Positions 1 to 7,111 of a stretch of DNA of 9,174 nt are shown here, piece by piece. The notes beneath the pieces are model-generated. The model was given only the letters and a program-made list of their open reading frames with translations, had not been told where the DNA came from and ran no database searches. Origin of the DNA: Actinomycetota bacterium. Lineage in GTDB: Bacteria > Actinomycetota > Acidimicrobiia > Acidimicrobiales > Ilumatobacteraceae. Every line of letters starts with the position of its first letter. The stretch's first letter is position 1. A program made the position numbers and the translations under genes. The stretch is from the NCBI GenBank assembly GCA_009703975.1, contig WLFB01000034.1:1-9174 (forward strand). Direction: 5' to 3'.

Positions 1-171
1 AGTTTCGTAACTTTGGCACGACAACTCAATGACATAAACGGTCAAACAATAGTTTTTTTCGTCATGGTCGTAGCTGCCGCTGAAGTAGTAGTGGGTCTTG
101 GCATCATTGTGGCAATCATGCGCAATCGAAGTTCGATGACCGCCGACGATCTCACAGAGTTGAAGGGCTAA
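1..171 (+). CDS. nuoK: NADH-quinone oxidoreductase subunit K, 3' end (partial)
   Basis: This is the C-terminal 56 residues of NuoK, a small three-helix membrane subunit of respiratory Complex I that helps carry protons through the membrane arm. Frame 1 is open from the first base to a TAA at 169-171. The visible part covers the last transmembrane helix with the family motif AAAEVVVGLGI, whose Glu (visible residue 28) corresponds to the conserved membrane Glu72 of E. coli NuoK. It is preceded by the usual NGQ turn and ends in the typical tail ELKG. The N-terminal two helices lie outside the window. It sits 2 bases upstream of nuoL, as in standard nuo operons. The identification rests on motif and position together and is secure. 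Confidence 0.95.
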   Translation, partial: SFVTLARQLNDINGQTIVFFVMVVAAAEVVVGLGIIVAIMRNRSSMTADDLTELKG

Positions 172-173
172 TC

Positions 174-2087
174 ATGCTCGACTTAATTTGGCTGATACCG
201 GTACTACCACTTGCTGGTGCTGGCGTTAACTTAATTTTGGGTCGAAGACTTGGCGATCCAAAAGCAGGTTGGGTCGCGACCCTCGCAACCGCTTCATCAT
301 TTTTGGTGACGGTGCTGGCTTATTTCGAGATGTTGGGGCTACCAGCCGAAGAACGCAGCCACGTAGTAAAAATGTTTTCTTGGATCGGAGTTGGCTCGCT
401 ACAAATTGATCTCGCAGTTCTAGCCGACCCACTAAGCATTGTGATGGCGTTATTCGTTACAGGCATTTCAACACTGATTCATCTTTATGCAATCGGCTAC
501 ATGCATGGGGACGCTAAGTTCCCAAAATTCTTTTTATATTTAAATCTTTTTGTGTTCAGTATGTTGATGCTCGTTCTCGGCGAAAATCTACTTGTCACGT
601 TCTTGGGCTGGGAAGGTGTCGGTGCTTGCAGTTATTTCTTGATTTCATTTTGGCACACTCGAAATAGTGCAGCGGTCGCGGGCAAAAAAGCATTCGTCAC
701 TAATCGCATTGGTGACTTCGGTGTAATGGCCGCAATGTTTTTAGCATTCAATAGTCTCGGCACGCTTTCGTATCACGCAATTAACGAATCTGCTCATAGC
801 GGCGAGCTGGCTGCAGTTTCAGCTACAGCAATTGGGCTGCTACTTTTTGTTGGTGCTTGCGGCAAGAGCGCCCAACTTCCGCTTTATCTTTGGTTGCCAG
901 ATGCGATGGAAGGTCCAACCCCAGTTTCGGCGTTGATACACGCCGCAACGATGGTGACATCGGGTGTGTTTTTAATGACGCGCATGAGTCCTGTTTTGCA
1001 TGCTTCGTATGATTGGGTACCAACAGTTATTGCCGTAGTTGGTGCTGCTACTGCGCTTTATGCCGCAACTGTTGCAGTTGCGCAAAACGATATTAAAAAA
1101 GTTCTCGCTTACAGCACCGTTTCGCAGTTGGGCTACATGTTTTTAGCAGTGGGTTCTGGTGCATATGTTGCCGCAATTTTTCACATGGTGACCCACGCGT
1201 TTTTTAAGGCGCTGTTGTTTCTCGGTTCAGGTTCTGTAATCCACGGCATGCATCATGAGCAAGACATGCGCCGCATGGGGGCGTTGCGAAAAGTAATGCC
1301 AGTTACTGGATTTACATTCATCATCGGCTGGCTAGCTATCGCCGGAGTGCCGCCGTTTGCTGGTTTCTGGTCGAAAGACGAAATATTGCTTTATGTATAT
1401 GCGAATAATCGTGGTCTCTACGTGGTTGGTTTGATTACCGCACTATTGACGGCGTTTTATATGACTCGCCAAGTCATCATGGTGTTTTACGGCAAAGCAA
1501 AATGGAATGACCACAGCGCCGAACACGGCTCACACGGCGACTTAATCCCACACGAAAGTAGCTGGATAATGTTGACGCCGCTGGTTGTGTTGTCGGGTTT
1601 ATCTATCGTCGGTGGTGCAATGCAATTGCCTTTCGGCGAAGATTTTAATTTTCTAGAACGCTGGCTTGCACCGGTTGTCGAAGAATCTGAAGCACATATT
1701 CATGAGACTTGGGCGTATCAAAATAAATATTTGTTATTGGTTGTAGCGATTGTGATTGCAGTCGTTGGAATCGCAGCATCAATTGCGGTTTACGCAAAAT
1801 CATGGGTCAAACCAATTGAGCCTAAAGTACTTGAACAAGCGTGGTACTACGCCACTGCCGCAAGCCGTCTGATCGCTGGGCCAGGCGCCAAAACATTTAA
1901 TTTAATAGCCTGGATTGACGCCAACATAGTTGATGGCATCGTCAATGGAGTTGGCAAGTTGATTCGAAATCTTGCGACATCATTGCGCAGGGCGCAGAGC
2001 GGTTTTGTTCGTGCTTACGCATTGTTAATTAGTTTCGGTGCTGTCGTGATTTTGGCTTGGTTCTTTTTACGGGGGGCACTGTTGTGA
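174..2087 (+). CDS. nuoL: NADH-quinone oxidoreductase subunit L (Complex I antiporter-like subunit)
   Basis: NuoL is the distal antiporter-like proton-pumping subunit of Complex I in the cytoplasmic membrane. The 637-residue length is normal for the family, and the protein is hydrophobic throughout. Visible landmarks are the Glu in GWEGVGACSY (E147), the Asp in NRIGD (D181), the channel Lys in GKSAQLPL (K231), the signature DAMEGPTPVSALIHAATMV at about 243-261, the discontinuous-helix region THAFFKALLFL (H341, K345), and K401 in FWSKDE. The C-terminal ~100 residues carry the long amphipathic lateral helix and a final transmembrane anchor (about 612-633) that clamp NuoM and NuoN. The ATG at 174 follows nuoK by 2 bases and has a GAAGGG ribosome-binding site at 162-167. 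The stop overlaps the nuoM start by 4 bases. No residue loss or truncation is seen. Confidence 0.97.
   Translation: MLDLIWLIPVLPLAGAGVNLILGRRLGDPKAGWVATLATASSFLVTVLAYFEMLGLPAEERSHVVKMFSWIGVGSLQIDLAVLADPLSIVMALFVTGISTLIHLYAIGYMHGDAKFPKFFLYLNLFVFSMLMLVLGENLLVTFLGWEGVGACSYFLISFWHTRNSAAVAGKKAFVTNRIGDFGVMAAMFLAFNSLGTLSYHAINESAHSGELAAVSATAIGLLLFVGACGKSAQLPLYLWLPDAMEGPTPVSALIHAATMVTSGVFLMTRMSPVLHASYDWVPTVIAVVGAATALYAATVAVAQNDIKKVLAYSTVSQLGYMFLAVGSGAYVAAIFHMVTHAFFKALLFLGSGSVIHGMHHEQDMRRMGALRKVMPVTGFTFIIGWLAIAGVPPFAGFWSKDEILLYVYANNRGLYVVGLITALLTAFYMTRQVIMVFYGKAKWNDHSAEHGSHGDLIPHESSWIMLTPLVVLSGLSIVGGAMQLPFGEDFNFLERWLAPVVEESEAHIHETWAYQNKYLLLVVAIVIAVVGIAASIAVYAKSWVKPIEPKVLEQAWYYATAASRLIAGPGAKTFNLIAWIDANIVDGIVNGVGKLIRNLATSLRRAQSGFVRAYALLISFGAVVILAWFFLRGALL
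2071..2076 (+). promoter_or_regulatory. Ribosome-binding site for nuoM
   Basis: A GGGGGG run inside the end of nuoL lies 7 bases before the GTG at 2084. It supports that GTG, rather than the in-frame TTG at 2057, as the nuoM start. The same stretch codes for nuoL, so this is a purine-rich Shine-Dalgarno-like match and not a proven site. Confidence 0.5.
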
Positions 2088-3592
2088 TCGCCTCAAGCGC
2101 CGAAGTTCTCAACTTTCCAATTTTGACATTGCTAGTTGTGTTGCCCGTTATCGGTTCGATTGTTGTGGCACTACTTGGTGGTTCGCGTCCAGAGTGGATG
2201 AAACTGGCGGCATTAGTTTCAAGCGTCACAACTGCGGCGCTCTCTTTATGGTTATTATCAGCATTCAAATCTGGAGAGGCCAGTTTTCAGTTCGTCTCGC
2301 AACATCTATGGATTAGCCAATGGGGTATCTCATGGCATCTCGGTGTCGACGGTATTTCGTTATTTTTAATAGTGCTGACTGGAATCTTGTTTCCGTTAGT
2401 AATCATCGGAATTGATCCGCATCACAATGAAACTTCGTATTTTGCTTGGATGTTGCTATTGCAAGCCGGGGTAATGGGCTCGTTCTTGTCGCTTGACTTG
2501 TTTTTATTTTTCGTAATGTTCGAAATTGTTTTAGTGCCGATGTATTTCTTGATCGGTGGCTGGGGTTATGACCAGCGGGTCTACGCAGCCACGAAATTCT
2601 TTTTATACACAATGGCAGGCTCGGCGTTCATGCTCGTCGGAATCATTGCGACAGTTGCACTTGCACATCGCGACCTTGGCGTGGTGACATTTGATCTTGT
2701 CAAAATCGCTGAAGGTGCAAACTTTTCAACGAATGCCGCACGATGGCTATTTTTATCGTTTGCGATTGCGTTCGCGGTTAAAGTGCCGCTATTTCCGTTT
2801 CACACTTGGTTGCCCGATGCTCACACACAAGCCCCAACTGGTGGCTCAGTAATTCTTGCTGGCGTGTTACTCAAAATGGGAACTTACGGTTTCTTGAGGT
2901 TCGGAGTTTATTTGTTTCCGCAGGCTGCGATGTGGGCAAGACCAGCGATATTTACTCTCGCCGTCATCGGAATCATCTACGGCGCAATTGCCGCAACGAT
3001 GCAACGCGATCTAAAACGTCTCGTCGCTTATTCTTCTGTTGCTCACCTCGGGTTCATTGTTCTTGGAACATTCGCCCTCAGTTCGCAGGCAGTGACTGGC
3101 GCGGTAATGCAAATGGTCAATCACGGAGTCTCAACGGGTGCATTGTTTTTACTCGTCGGCATGATTTACGAGCGGCGCCACACACGTGAAATCTCTGAGT
3201 TACGTGGCATTCAGCATGTTGCGCCAATCTTTGCTGGCGTCTTCACGGTGGTCATGCTCTCTTCGGTTGGTTTGCCTGGCCTCAATGGTTTCGTTGGTGA
3301 GTTCTTGATTTTGATTGGATCATTCGGCCCTGCTCGCTGGTGGACAGTTGTTGCCACTGTCGGCGTCATTCTTGCCGCGCTTTATTTGTTGTGGGCTTAT
3401 CAGCGCGTATTCCACGGTGAGCCCGACGAAGCCAATTCGACTTTTAAAGAAATTACAATTCGTGAAGGCTTGTTGATGTCTGTGTTTGTCGCAATCATCG
3501 TCGTATCTGGCATCTATCCAAAACCAATTCTTGACAGAATCGAACCAAGCGTGGCTGCACTCATTGAACACGTAGAAGGACAAACCAAGTGA
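2084..3592 (+). CDS. nuoM: NADH-quinone oxidoreductase subunit M (Complex I antiporter-like subunit)
   Basis: NuoM is the middle antiporter-like proton pump of the Complex I membrane arm. With the GTG start at 2084 it has 502 residues, usual for the family. Landmarks are the conserved Glu in MFEIVLVPMYFLI (E147), the channel Lys in FAVKVPLFPFHTWLPDAH (K233), the following motif QAPTGGSVILAGVLLKMG (249-266), the broken helix around MVNHGVSTGALFLL (344-357), and the terminal channel Glu in GFVGEFLIL (E406). About 14 hydrophobic segments can be read. The GTG start is chosen because it gives a GTGA overlap with the nuoL stop, the same arrangement as the next junction, and the protein then begins directly with a first membrane helix. 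An in-frame TTG at 2057 would add 9 residues and is less likely. It is translationally coupled to nuoL and nuoN. Confidence 0.96.
   Translation: MIASSAEVLNFPILTLLVVLPVIGSIVVALLGGSRPEWMKLAALVSSVTTAALSLWLLSAFKSGEASFQFVSQHLWISQWGISWHLGVDGISLFLIVLTGILFPLVIIGIDPHHNETSYFAWMLLLQAGVMGSFLSLDLFLFFVMFEIVLVPMYFLIGGWGYDQRVYAATKFFLYTMAGSAFMLVGIIATVALAHRDLGVVTFDLVKIAEGANFSTNAARWLFLSFAIAFAVKVPLFPFHTWLPDAHTQAPTGGSVILAGVLLKMGTYGFLRFGVYLFPQAAMWARPAIFTLAVIGIIYGAIAATMQRDLKRLVAYSSVAHLGFIVLGTFALSSQAVTGAVMQMVNHGVSTGALFLLVGMIYERRHTREISELRGIQHVAPIFAGVFTVVMLSSVGLPGLNGFVGEFLILIGSFGPARWWTVVATVGVILAALYLLWAYQRVFHGEPDEANSTFKEITIREGLLMSVFVAIIVVSGIYPKPILDRIEPSVAALIEHVEGQTK
3574..3580 (+). promoter_or_regulatory. Ribosome-binding site for nuoN
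   Basis: AGAAGGA lies 8 bases before the GTG at 3589, at good Shine-Dalgarno spacing and inside the last codons of nuoM. It fixes the nuoN start at the GTG that overlaps the nuoM stop. Confidence 0.7.
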
Positions 3593-5103
3593 ACGACCAA
3601 GTACCTCAATTTGCAGGCCCTGTAATTGATTGGTTTTCGGTTTCTCCTCTATTAGTTTTGCTTTTTGGCGCACTTTTGCTGTTGCTTGTCGGGTCGTTAA
3701 CTCCGCAGTGGCGACGTGGCTGGTATGGATTAGTCAGTGCGCTAACAGCAAGTGTCGCCATAGTTCTGTCAATATTTTTATGGCGTGATGTTTCAAGCTC
3801 CGGCCCAAAACTTCTTGTTGGTGGCGCTCTTGCTCTCGACCATTTTGCGGTGCTGGCGTCAATAGCAATTTGCTCGGCGGTATTACTTGTCAGTCTTGTG
3901 ACCAGCGATTATCTCGCGGGCGAAAAATCTGACATGCCTGAGATATATGCGCTCTATCTAACAGCGGCAATTGGTGGAATCGTGATGGTCGCGGCAAACG
4001 ACCTGATTGTCTTATTTCTCGGTTTAGAAACTCTTAGCTTGTCGTTGTATTTATTGGCAGCAAGCAACCGAAAACGAGCAGAGAGCCAAGAAGCCGGGTT
4101 GAAGTATTTCATTCTTGGTGGTTTCGCATCAGCTTTCTTTTTGTATGGTGTTGCACTTACTTATGGTGCGACCGGCACAACTCGTCTAGTTGATATTAAT
4201 TTGGCGCTGAATTCTTACATCACCGTTCCGCGTAACGATACTTTGCTTCTAATCGGCGTTGGTTTGATGCTTGTTGGGTTTGGCTTCAAAGTTTCTCTCG
4301 TGCCGTTTCAAGCGTGGACCCCAGATGTTTATCAAGGTTCGCCAACACCAGTTACAGCGTTAATGGCTTCAGCCGGAAAAGTCGCCGCACTTGTTGCATT
4401 GGTAAGAGTTTTCGTTACTGCATTTCCATCGCGTGCAGATGATTGGGGTCCAGCAGTTTTCGTCCTGGCCGCACTGACACTTGTTGTCGGGTCAGTCGTT
4501 GCGGTCGTCCAAACTGATGTAAAGCGCATGCTCGCATACTCTTCGATCAGCCACGCAGGCTTTATTCTTGTTGGTTTAGAAGCATCATCACATCGATCAT
4601 CGCCTGATGTTGGTGATGGATTAACTGCAATCGCTGTTTATGTAGTGCTTTACGCAGCCTTGGTCGTTGGCACATTTAGCGTCGTTTCAGTTGTTGCACA
4701 AAATTCAAATAATGGAGCAGCATCGCTGGATGCCTTCAAAGGCGTTGGCAAGAATAATCCAGTGTTTGCCTTAGCGATGACGGTTTTATTGTTAGCCCAA
4801 GCAGGTGTGCCATTAACCAGTGGGTTCGTCGCAAAGTTCGGTGTGATACAGGCAGCAATCGGTGTTGGCAGTTATGAACTTGCGGTCATCGCCATGGTGT
4901 GTGCTGTTATTGCGGCATTTGTTTATTTACGAATCATGGTCAGTATGTGGTTGAGCGATGCAGCAAGTTCTACGTCAGTCAAAGTTCCGCTGTTTTCAAC
5001 GATTGCGATTGCGATTGCGGTTTCAGTAACTTTAGTTATTGGTGTTCTTCCAAGCCTGTTGCTCGACCTTACGTCGAATCTCACTCAACTCGCTAGCAAA
5101 TAG
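3589..5103 (+). CDS. nuoN: NADH-quinone oxidoreductase subunit N (Complex I antiporter-like subunit)
   Basis: NuoN is the antiporter-like subunit nearest the NuoK/J/H end of the membrane arm and completes the proton channels. It has 504 residues, typical of the longer actinobacterial form. Landmarks are the Glu in FLGLETLSLSLYLLA (E147), a Lys in GLKYFILGGFASA (K172), the channel Lys in FGFKVSLVPFQAW (K234), the signature TPDVYQGSPTPVTALMA (244-260) followed by SAGK (K264), and the Lys in GFVAKFGV (K416), which takes the place of the Glu found in NuoM. The start is GTG at 3589 in a GTGA overlap with nuoM and has a good ribosome-binding site. It is the last gene of the nuo operon: only 11 bases separate its TAG from the end of a convergent gene. 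No anomaly is seen. Confidence 0.96.
   Translation: MNDQVPQFAGPVIDWFSVSPLLVLLFGALLLLLVGSLTPQWRRGWYGLVSALTASVAIVLSIFLWRDVSSSGPKLLVGGALALDHFAVLASIAICSAVLLVSLVTSDYLAGEKSDMPEIYALYLTAAIGGIVMVAANDLIVLFLGLETLSLSLYLLAASNRKRAESQEAGLKYFILGGFASAFFLYGVALTYGATGTTRLVDINLALNSYITVPRNDTLLLIGVGLMLVGFGFKVSLVPFQAWTPDVYQGSPTPVTALMASAGKVAALVALVRVFVTAFPSRADDWGPAVFVLAALTLVVGSVVAVVQTDVKRMLAYSSISHAGFILVGLEASSHRSSPDVGDGLTAIAVYVVLYAALVVGTFSVVSVVAQNSNNGAASLDAFKGVGKNNPVFALAMTVLLLAQAGVPLTSGFVAKFGVIQAAIGVGSYELAVIAMVCAVIAAFVYLRIMVSMWLSDAASSTSVKVPLFSTIAIAIAVSVTLVIGVLPSLLLDLTSNLTQLASK
5001..5018 (+). repeat. Three tandem copies of GATTGC within nuoN
   Basis: Three perfect GATTGC hexamers in a row code for alternating Ile-Ala in a late membrane helix of NuoN. 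The repeat keeps frame and is most simply a low-complexity hydrophobic stretch. It could change in copy number by slippage, in steps of two residues. Confidence 0.6.
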
Positions 5104-5105
5104 TT

Positions 5106-5126
5106 CGCAACGTCTTATTTGTTGCG
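5106..5126. terminator. Small hairpin at the nuoN / C26 convergent junction (possible weak bidirectional terminator)
   Basis: CGCAAC (5106-5111) and GTTGCG (5121-5126) form a perfect 6-base-pair stem around a 9-base loop, just after the nuoN stop and overlapping the last codons of the opposing hydrolase gene. The position between two convergent genes fits a shared terminator. There is no T-run on either side and the stem is short, so the call is weak. Confidence 0.25.
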
Positions 5127-5828
5127 TATAGCTTCAATAAAACCATCAAATAGATTTTGCTGATCTGGTTCAGTTTTCGCGTCGTCTTCGGGGTGCCATT
5201 GCACACCTACAATCCAATGTGCAGACTTGTGTTCAACTGCCTCAATAGTGTTATCTTCAGCGCAGCCTGTAACTACTAAATCATTTGCGACCTTATCAAG
5301 CGCCTGATGATGAAAAGAATGTGATCGTTTCGGCGAAGTAGTTTTCATTGCTCGCGCTACTCGGCTATCGGTAGTCAGCACAATCTCGTGATATGTGTTC
5401 CAATGTGCCTCGCCATCTTCAAGAACTTCACCTAGATCTTGATGCAGAGTTCCACCAAGTGCAACATTGAGTATTTGCATTCCACGACATATTGCCAAAA
5501 CTGGTTTGTTCTGATCAATCGCAGCGCGGACAATCGCAATCTCAAGTGAGTCGTGTTCGGCGGAGATTCCGTAAATTTTGTTGCTTATCTTCGCCTGACC
5601 ATATAACGATGGGTCAATATCCCCACCACCTTGAATAATTACACCATCAAATCTTGATACGAGTTCGTCGGCCGACTTAACGCTCTGCGCAACTGGCGGC
5701 ACCTGCAGTGCGACACCTCCAGCTTGCGCAACAGCGTGACTATAAAGACGCCCAGTCGAAAATGAATCTCCGCGAACACCAATTGCTTCTGTCGTCAATT
5801 TGCCGGGTAACAAAATAAGTGGCGTCAT
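5115..5828 (-). CDS. Peptidase C26 / gamma-glutamyl-gamma-aminobutyrate hydrolase family protein (class I glutamine amidotransferase-like)
   Basis: This is a cytoplasmic hydrolase of the PuuD/peptidase C26 family, which cleaves gamma-glutamyl amide bonds; the best-known member splits gamma-glutamyl-GABA to glutamate and GABA in putrescine breakdown. The 237 residues match the family. The class I amidotransferase fold is visible: FDGVIIQGGGDIDPSLYG (60-77), the nucleophile elbow LAICRGMQ with Cys114, the HHQAL motif (173-177), and the catalytic His/Glu in QWHPED (H212, E214). No other domain is fused to it. The ATG at 5828 lies 5 bases after the ilvA stop and has no clear ribosome-binding site, so translation is probably coupled to ilvA. 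No other putrescine genes are in view, so the true substrate (gamma-glutamyl-GABA or another gamma-glutamyl compound) is open. The family call is firm; the puuD function is only possible. Confidence 0.9.
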   Translation of the reverse strand: MTPLILLPGKLTTEAIGVRGDSFSTGRLYSHAVAQAGGVALQVPPVAQSVKSADELVSRFDGVIIQGGGDIDPSLYGQAKISNKIYGISAEHDSLEIAIVRAAIDQNKPVLAICRGMQILNVALGGTLHQDLGEVLEDGEAHWNTYHEIVLTTDSRVARAMKTTSPKRSHSFHHQALDKVANDLVVTGCAEDNTIEAVEHKSAHWIVGVQWHPEDDAKTEPDQQNLFDGFIEAIRNK

Positions 5829-5833
5829 CGTAA

Positions 5834-7048
5834 CTAGTTAATGACTTGTGAAACATCAAAACCAGCAGTTTTTGCTGTGGTGATGATCTCTGCGGTGTGG
5901 TCGTGACCACGCACTTCAAGAACAACTTGAACACCAGTCTCGCGAACCTTGAGATTCAAACCTTCACGCACATGACTTACTTCGATTAGGTTCGCACCTG
6001 ATTTTGCAATCACATCTAAGAAATTGGCAAGTGCACCTGGGCGATCTGAAACTCGAACAAACAAAAGTGCGCGACGTCCAGCCTTGGTTTCATGGCGTCG
6101 AATCAAATTCGGAATCAAACCCATGTCAACATTGCCACCAGACAACACAACACAGGTCGAACCATTTTTTGCAGGTTTGACACACGATGTGAGAAGCGCC
6201 GAAACACCAACTGCTCCGCCACCCTCAACATACATTTTTGATCGTTCCAACAAAATCATCATCGCGTTTGCGACACTGTCCTCATCGACATCTACAAGTT
6301 CATCAACCCAAGATTCAATTAGTGGTCGTGTAACGTCTCCGGGCTGTTTGACTGCGATGCCGTCAGCCAGTGTTGCAATTGCACCACTTGGAGCGGTTCC
6401 ATAAATGTATGGTGCGCAAGATGAAACTTGAACACCGATAATTTTCACGTCAGGTCGTTGTTGCTTAATTGCAAGTGCCACGCCAGAAAGTAGACCGCCA
6501 CCACCGAGTGGAACAATAACCTGTGCTAAATCTGAAATATCTTCAAGAAGTTCAAGACCGAGCGTGCCTTGACCCGCTACTACATCGACATCGTCATACG
6601 GGTGGCAAAAAGCCATACCTGTTTCGAGTGCGCGCTCTTTGGCGGCAAGCACCGCAGTATCAACGCTTTCACCACCATCCAAAACAATTCCGCCGTATCC
6701 CTTGCACGCATTAATTTTTGATAACGATGCCCCGAGAGGAATAAAAATTTCAGCCTTCACTCCAAAATATTTTGCCGCGAATGCAAGACCTTGTGCGTGA
6801 TTACCTGCACTGCCTGCTACAACTCCGTTTTTTGCTAGTTCTCCGAGTTGATGCAACTTATTTATCGCACCGCGAATTTTAAAAGCCCCTGTCCGTTGTA
6901 AATTCTCAGCTTTTAAAATGATTTTCCCGCCAAATTCACTTGACAAATAAGCCGAAGGTGTAACAGGCGTATGTTCAACCACTGCTCGCCCAACTTCGCG
7001 GGCTGCACGAATCGCACCTAAATCAATACCTAGATTGCTGTTAGTCAT
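5834..7048 (-). CDS. ilvA: Threonine ammonia-lyase (threonine dehydratase), PLP enzyme with one C-terminal ACT domain
   Basis: The enzyme deaminates L-threonine to 2-oxobutyrate and ammonia in the cytoplasm, the entry step to isoleucine or to threonine catabolism. Of 404 residues, about 20-315 are the fold-type II PLP domain: the Schiff-base Lys is K57 in TGAFKIRGA, the substrate/PLP loop is GSAGNHAQG (79-87), and the phosphate-binding glycine loop is PLGGGGLLSG (180-189). Residues about 325-404 are a single ACT-type domain beginning ALLFVRVSDRPGALANFL, as in the medium-length family with one regulatory domain, unlike E. coli IlvA (two ACT-like domains) or TdcB (none). Allosteric control by an amino acid is therefore likely; whether it is isoleucine or valine cannot be read. 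The ATG at 7048 has no evident Shine-Dalgarno. It is first in a two-gene - strand unit with the C26 hydrolase, and is divergent from the glycosyltransferase. Confidence 0.93.
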   Translation of the reverse strand: MTNSNLGIDLGAIRAAREVGRAVVEHTPVTPSAYLSSEFGGKIILKAENLQRTGAFKIRGAINKLHQLGELAKNGVVAGSAGNHAQGLAFAAKYFGVKAEIFIPLGASLSKINACKGYGGIVLDGGESVDTAVLAAKERALETGMAFCHPYDDVDVVAGQGTLGLELLEDISDLAQVIVPLGGGGLLSGVALAIKQQRPDVKIIGVQVSSCAPYIYGTAPSGAIATLADGIAVKQPGDVTRPLIESWVDELVDVDEDSVANAMMILLERSKMYVEGGGAVGVSALLTSCVKPAKNGSTCVVLSGGNVDMGLIPNLIRRHETKAGRRALLFVRVSDRPGALANFLDVIAKSGANLIEVSHVREGLNLKVRETGVQVVLEVRGHDHTAEIITTAKTAGFDVSQVIN

Positions 7049-7111
7049 TGAAAGCCACAGTCATACGCTAGACGGGTTAGTGATTGTTCATTGCGGATAA
7101 GGTTATTTGGG
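7049..7111. promoter_or_regulatory. Divergent intergenic spacer between ilvA and the glycosyltransferase gene
   Basis: These 63 bases must hold, or lie next to, the promoter of ilvA (leftwards) and probably that of the glycosyltransferase (rightwards). On the - strand, TATGAC (7065-7060) and the overlapping TAGCGT (7070-7065) resemble -10 boxes 11-16 bases before the ilvA ATG, which would give a very short leader, common in actinobacteria. I find no good matching -35 for either. On the + strand TTGAAA (7048-7053) resembles a -35 but has no -10 at proper spacing. No clear operator dyad, attenuator or riboswitch is visible. Confidence 0.35.
7099..7102 (+). promoter_or_regulatory. Ribosome-binding site for the glycosyltransferase gene
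   Basis: AAGG lies 9 bases before the ATG at 7112 and supports that start over an in-frame TTG at 7091, which would place this motif inside the coding region. Confidence 0.45.

Noticed and set aside
2057..2083. In-frame TTG start that would lengthen NuoM by 9 residues
   Set aside because: GTG at 2084 gives the same 4-base GTGA overlap as the nuoM/nuoN junction, has a G-rich site 7 bases upstream, and begins the protein directly before its first membrane helix.
2806..3189. 127-codon + strand frame inside nuoM
   Set aside because: It is rich in Cys, Arg and Ser, has no domain, and lies in an alternate frame of a conserved part of nuoM.
3320..3673. 117-codon - strand open frame across the nuoM/nuoN junction
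   Set aside because: It overlaps two well-supported genes and shows no motif or start signal, so it is a chance frame.
6024..6404. 126-codon open frame antisense to ilvA
   Set aside because: It is rich in Ser, Thr and Pro with no recognisable domain, and lies wholly inside a confident gene; it is a shadow of ilvA codon use.
7091..7111. In-frame TTG start for the glycosyltransferase, adding 7 residues
   Set aside because: The ATG at 7112 has an AAGG 9 bases upstream, and the extra residues (basic, not conserved in the family) add nothing to the fold.
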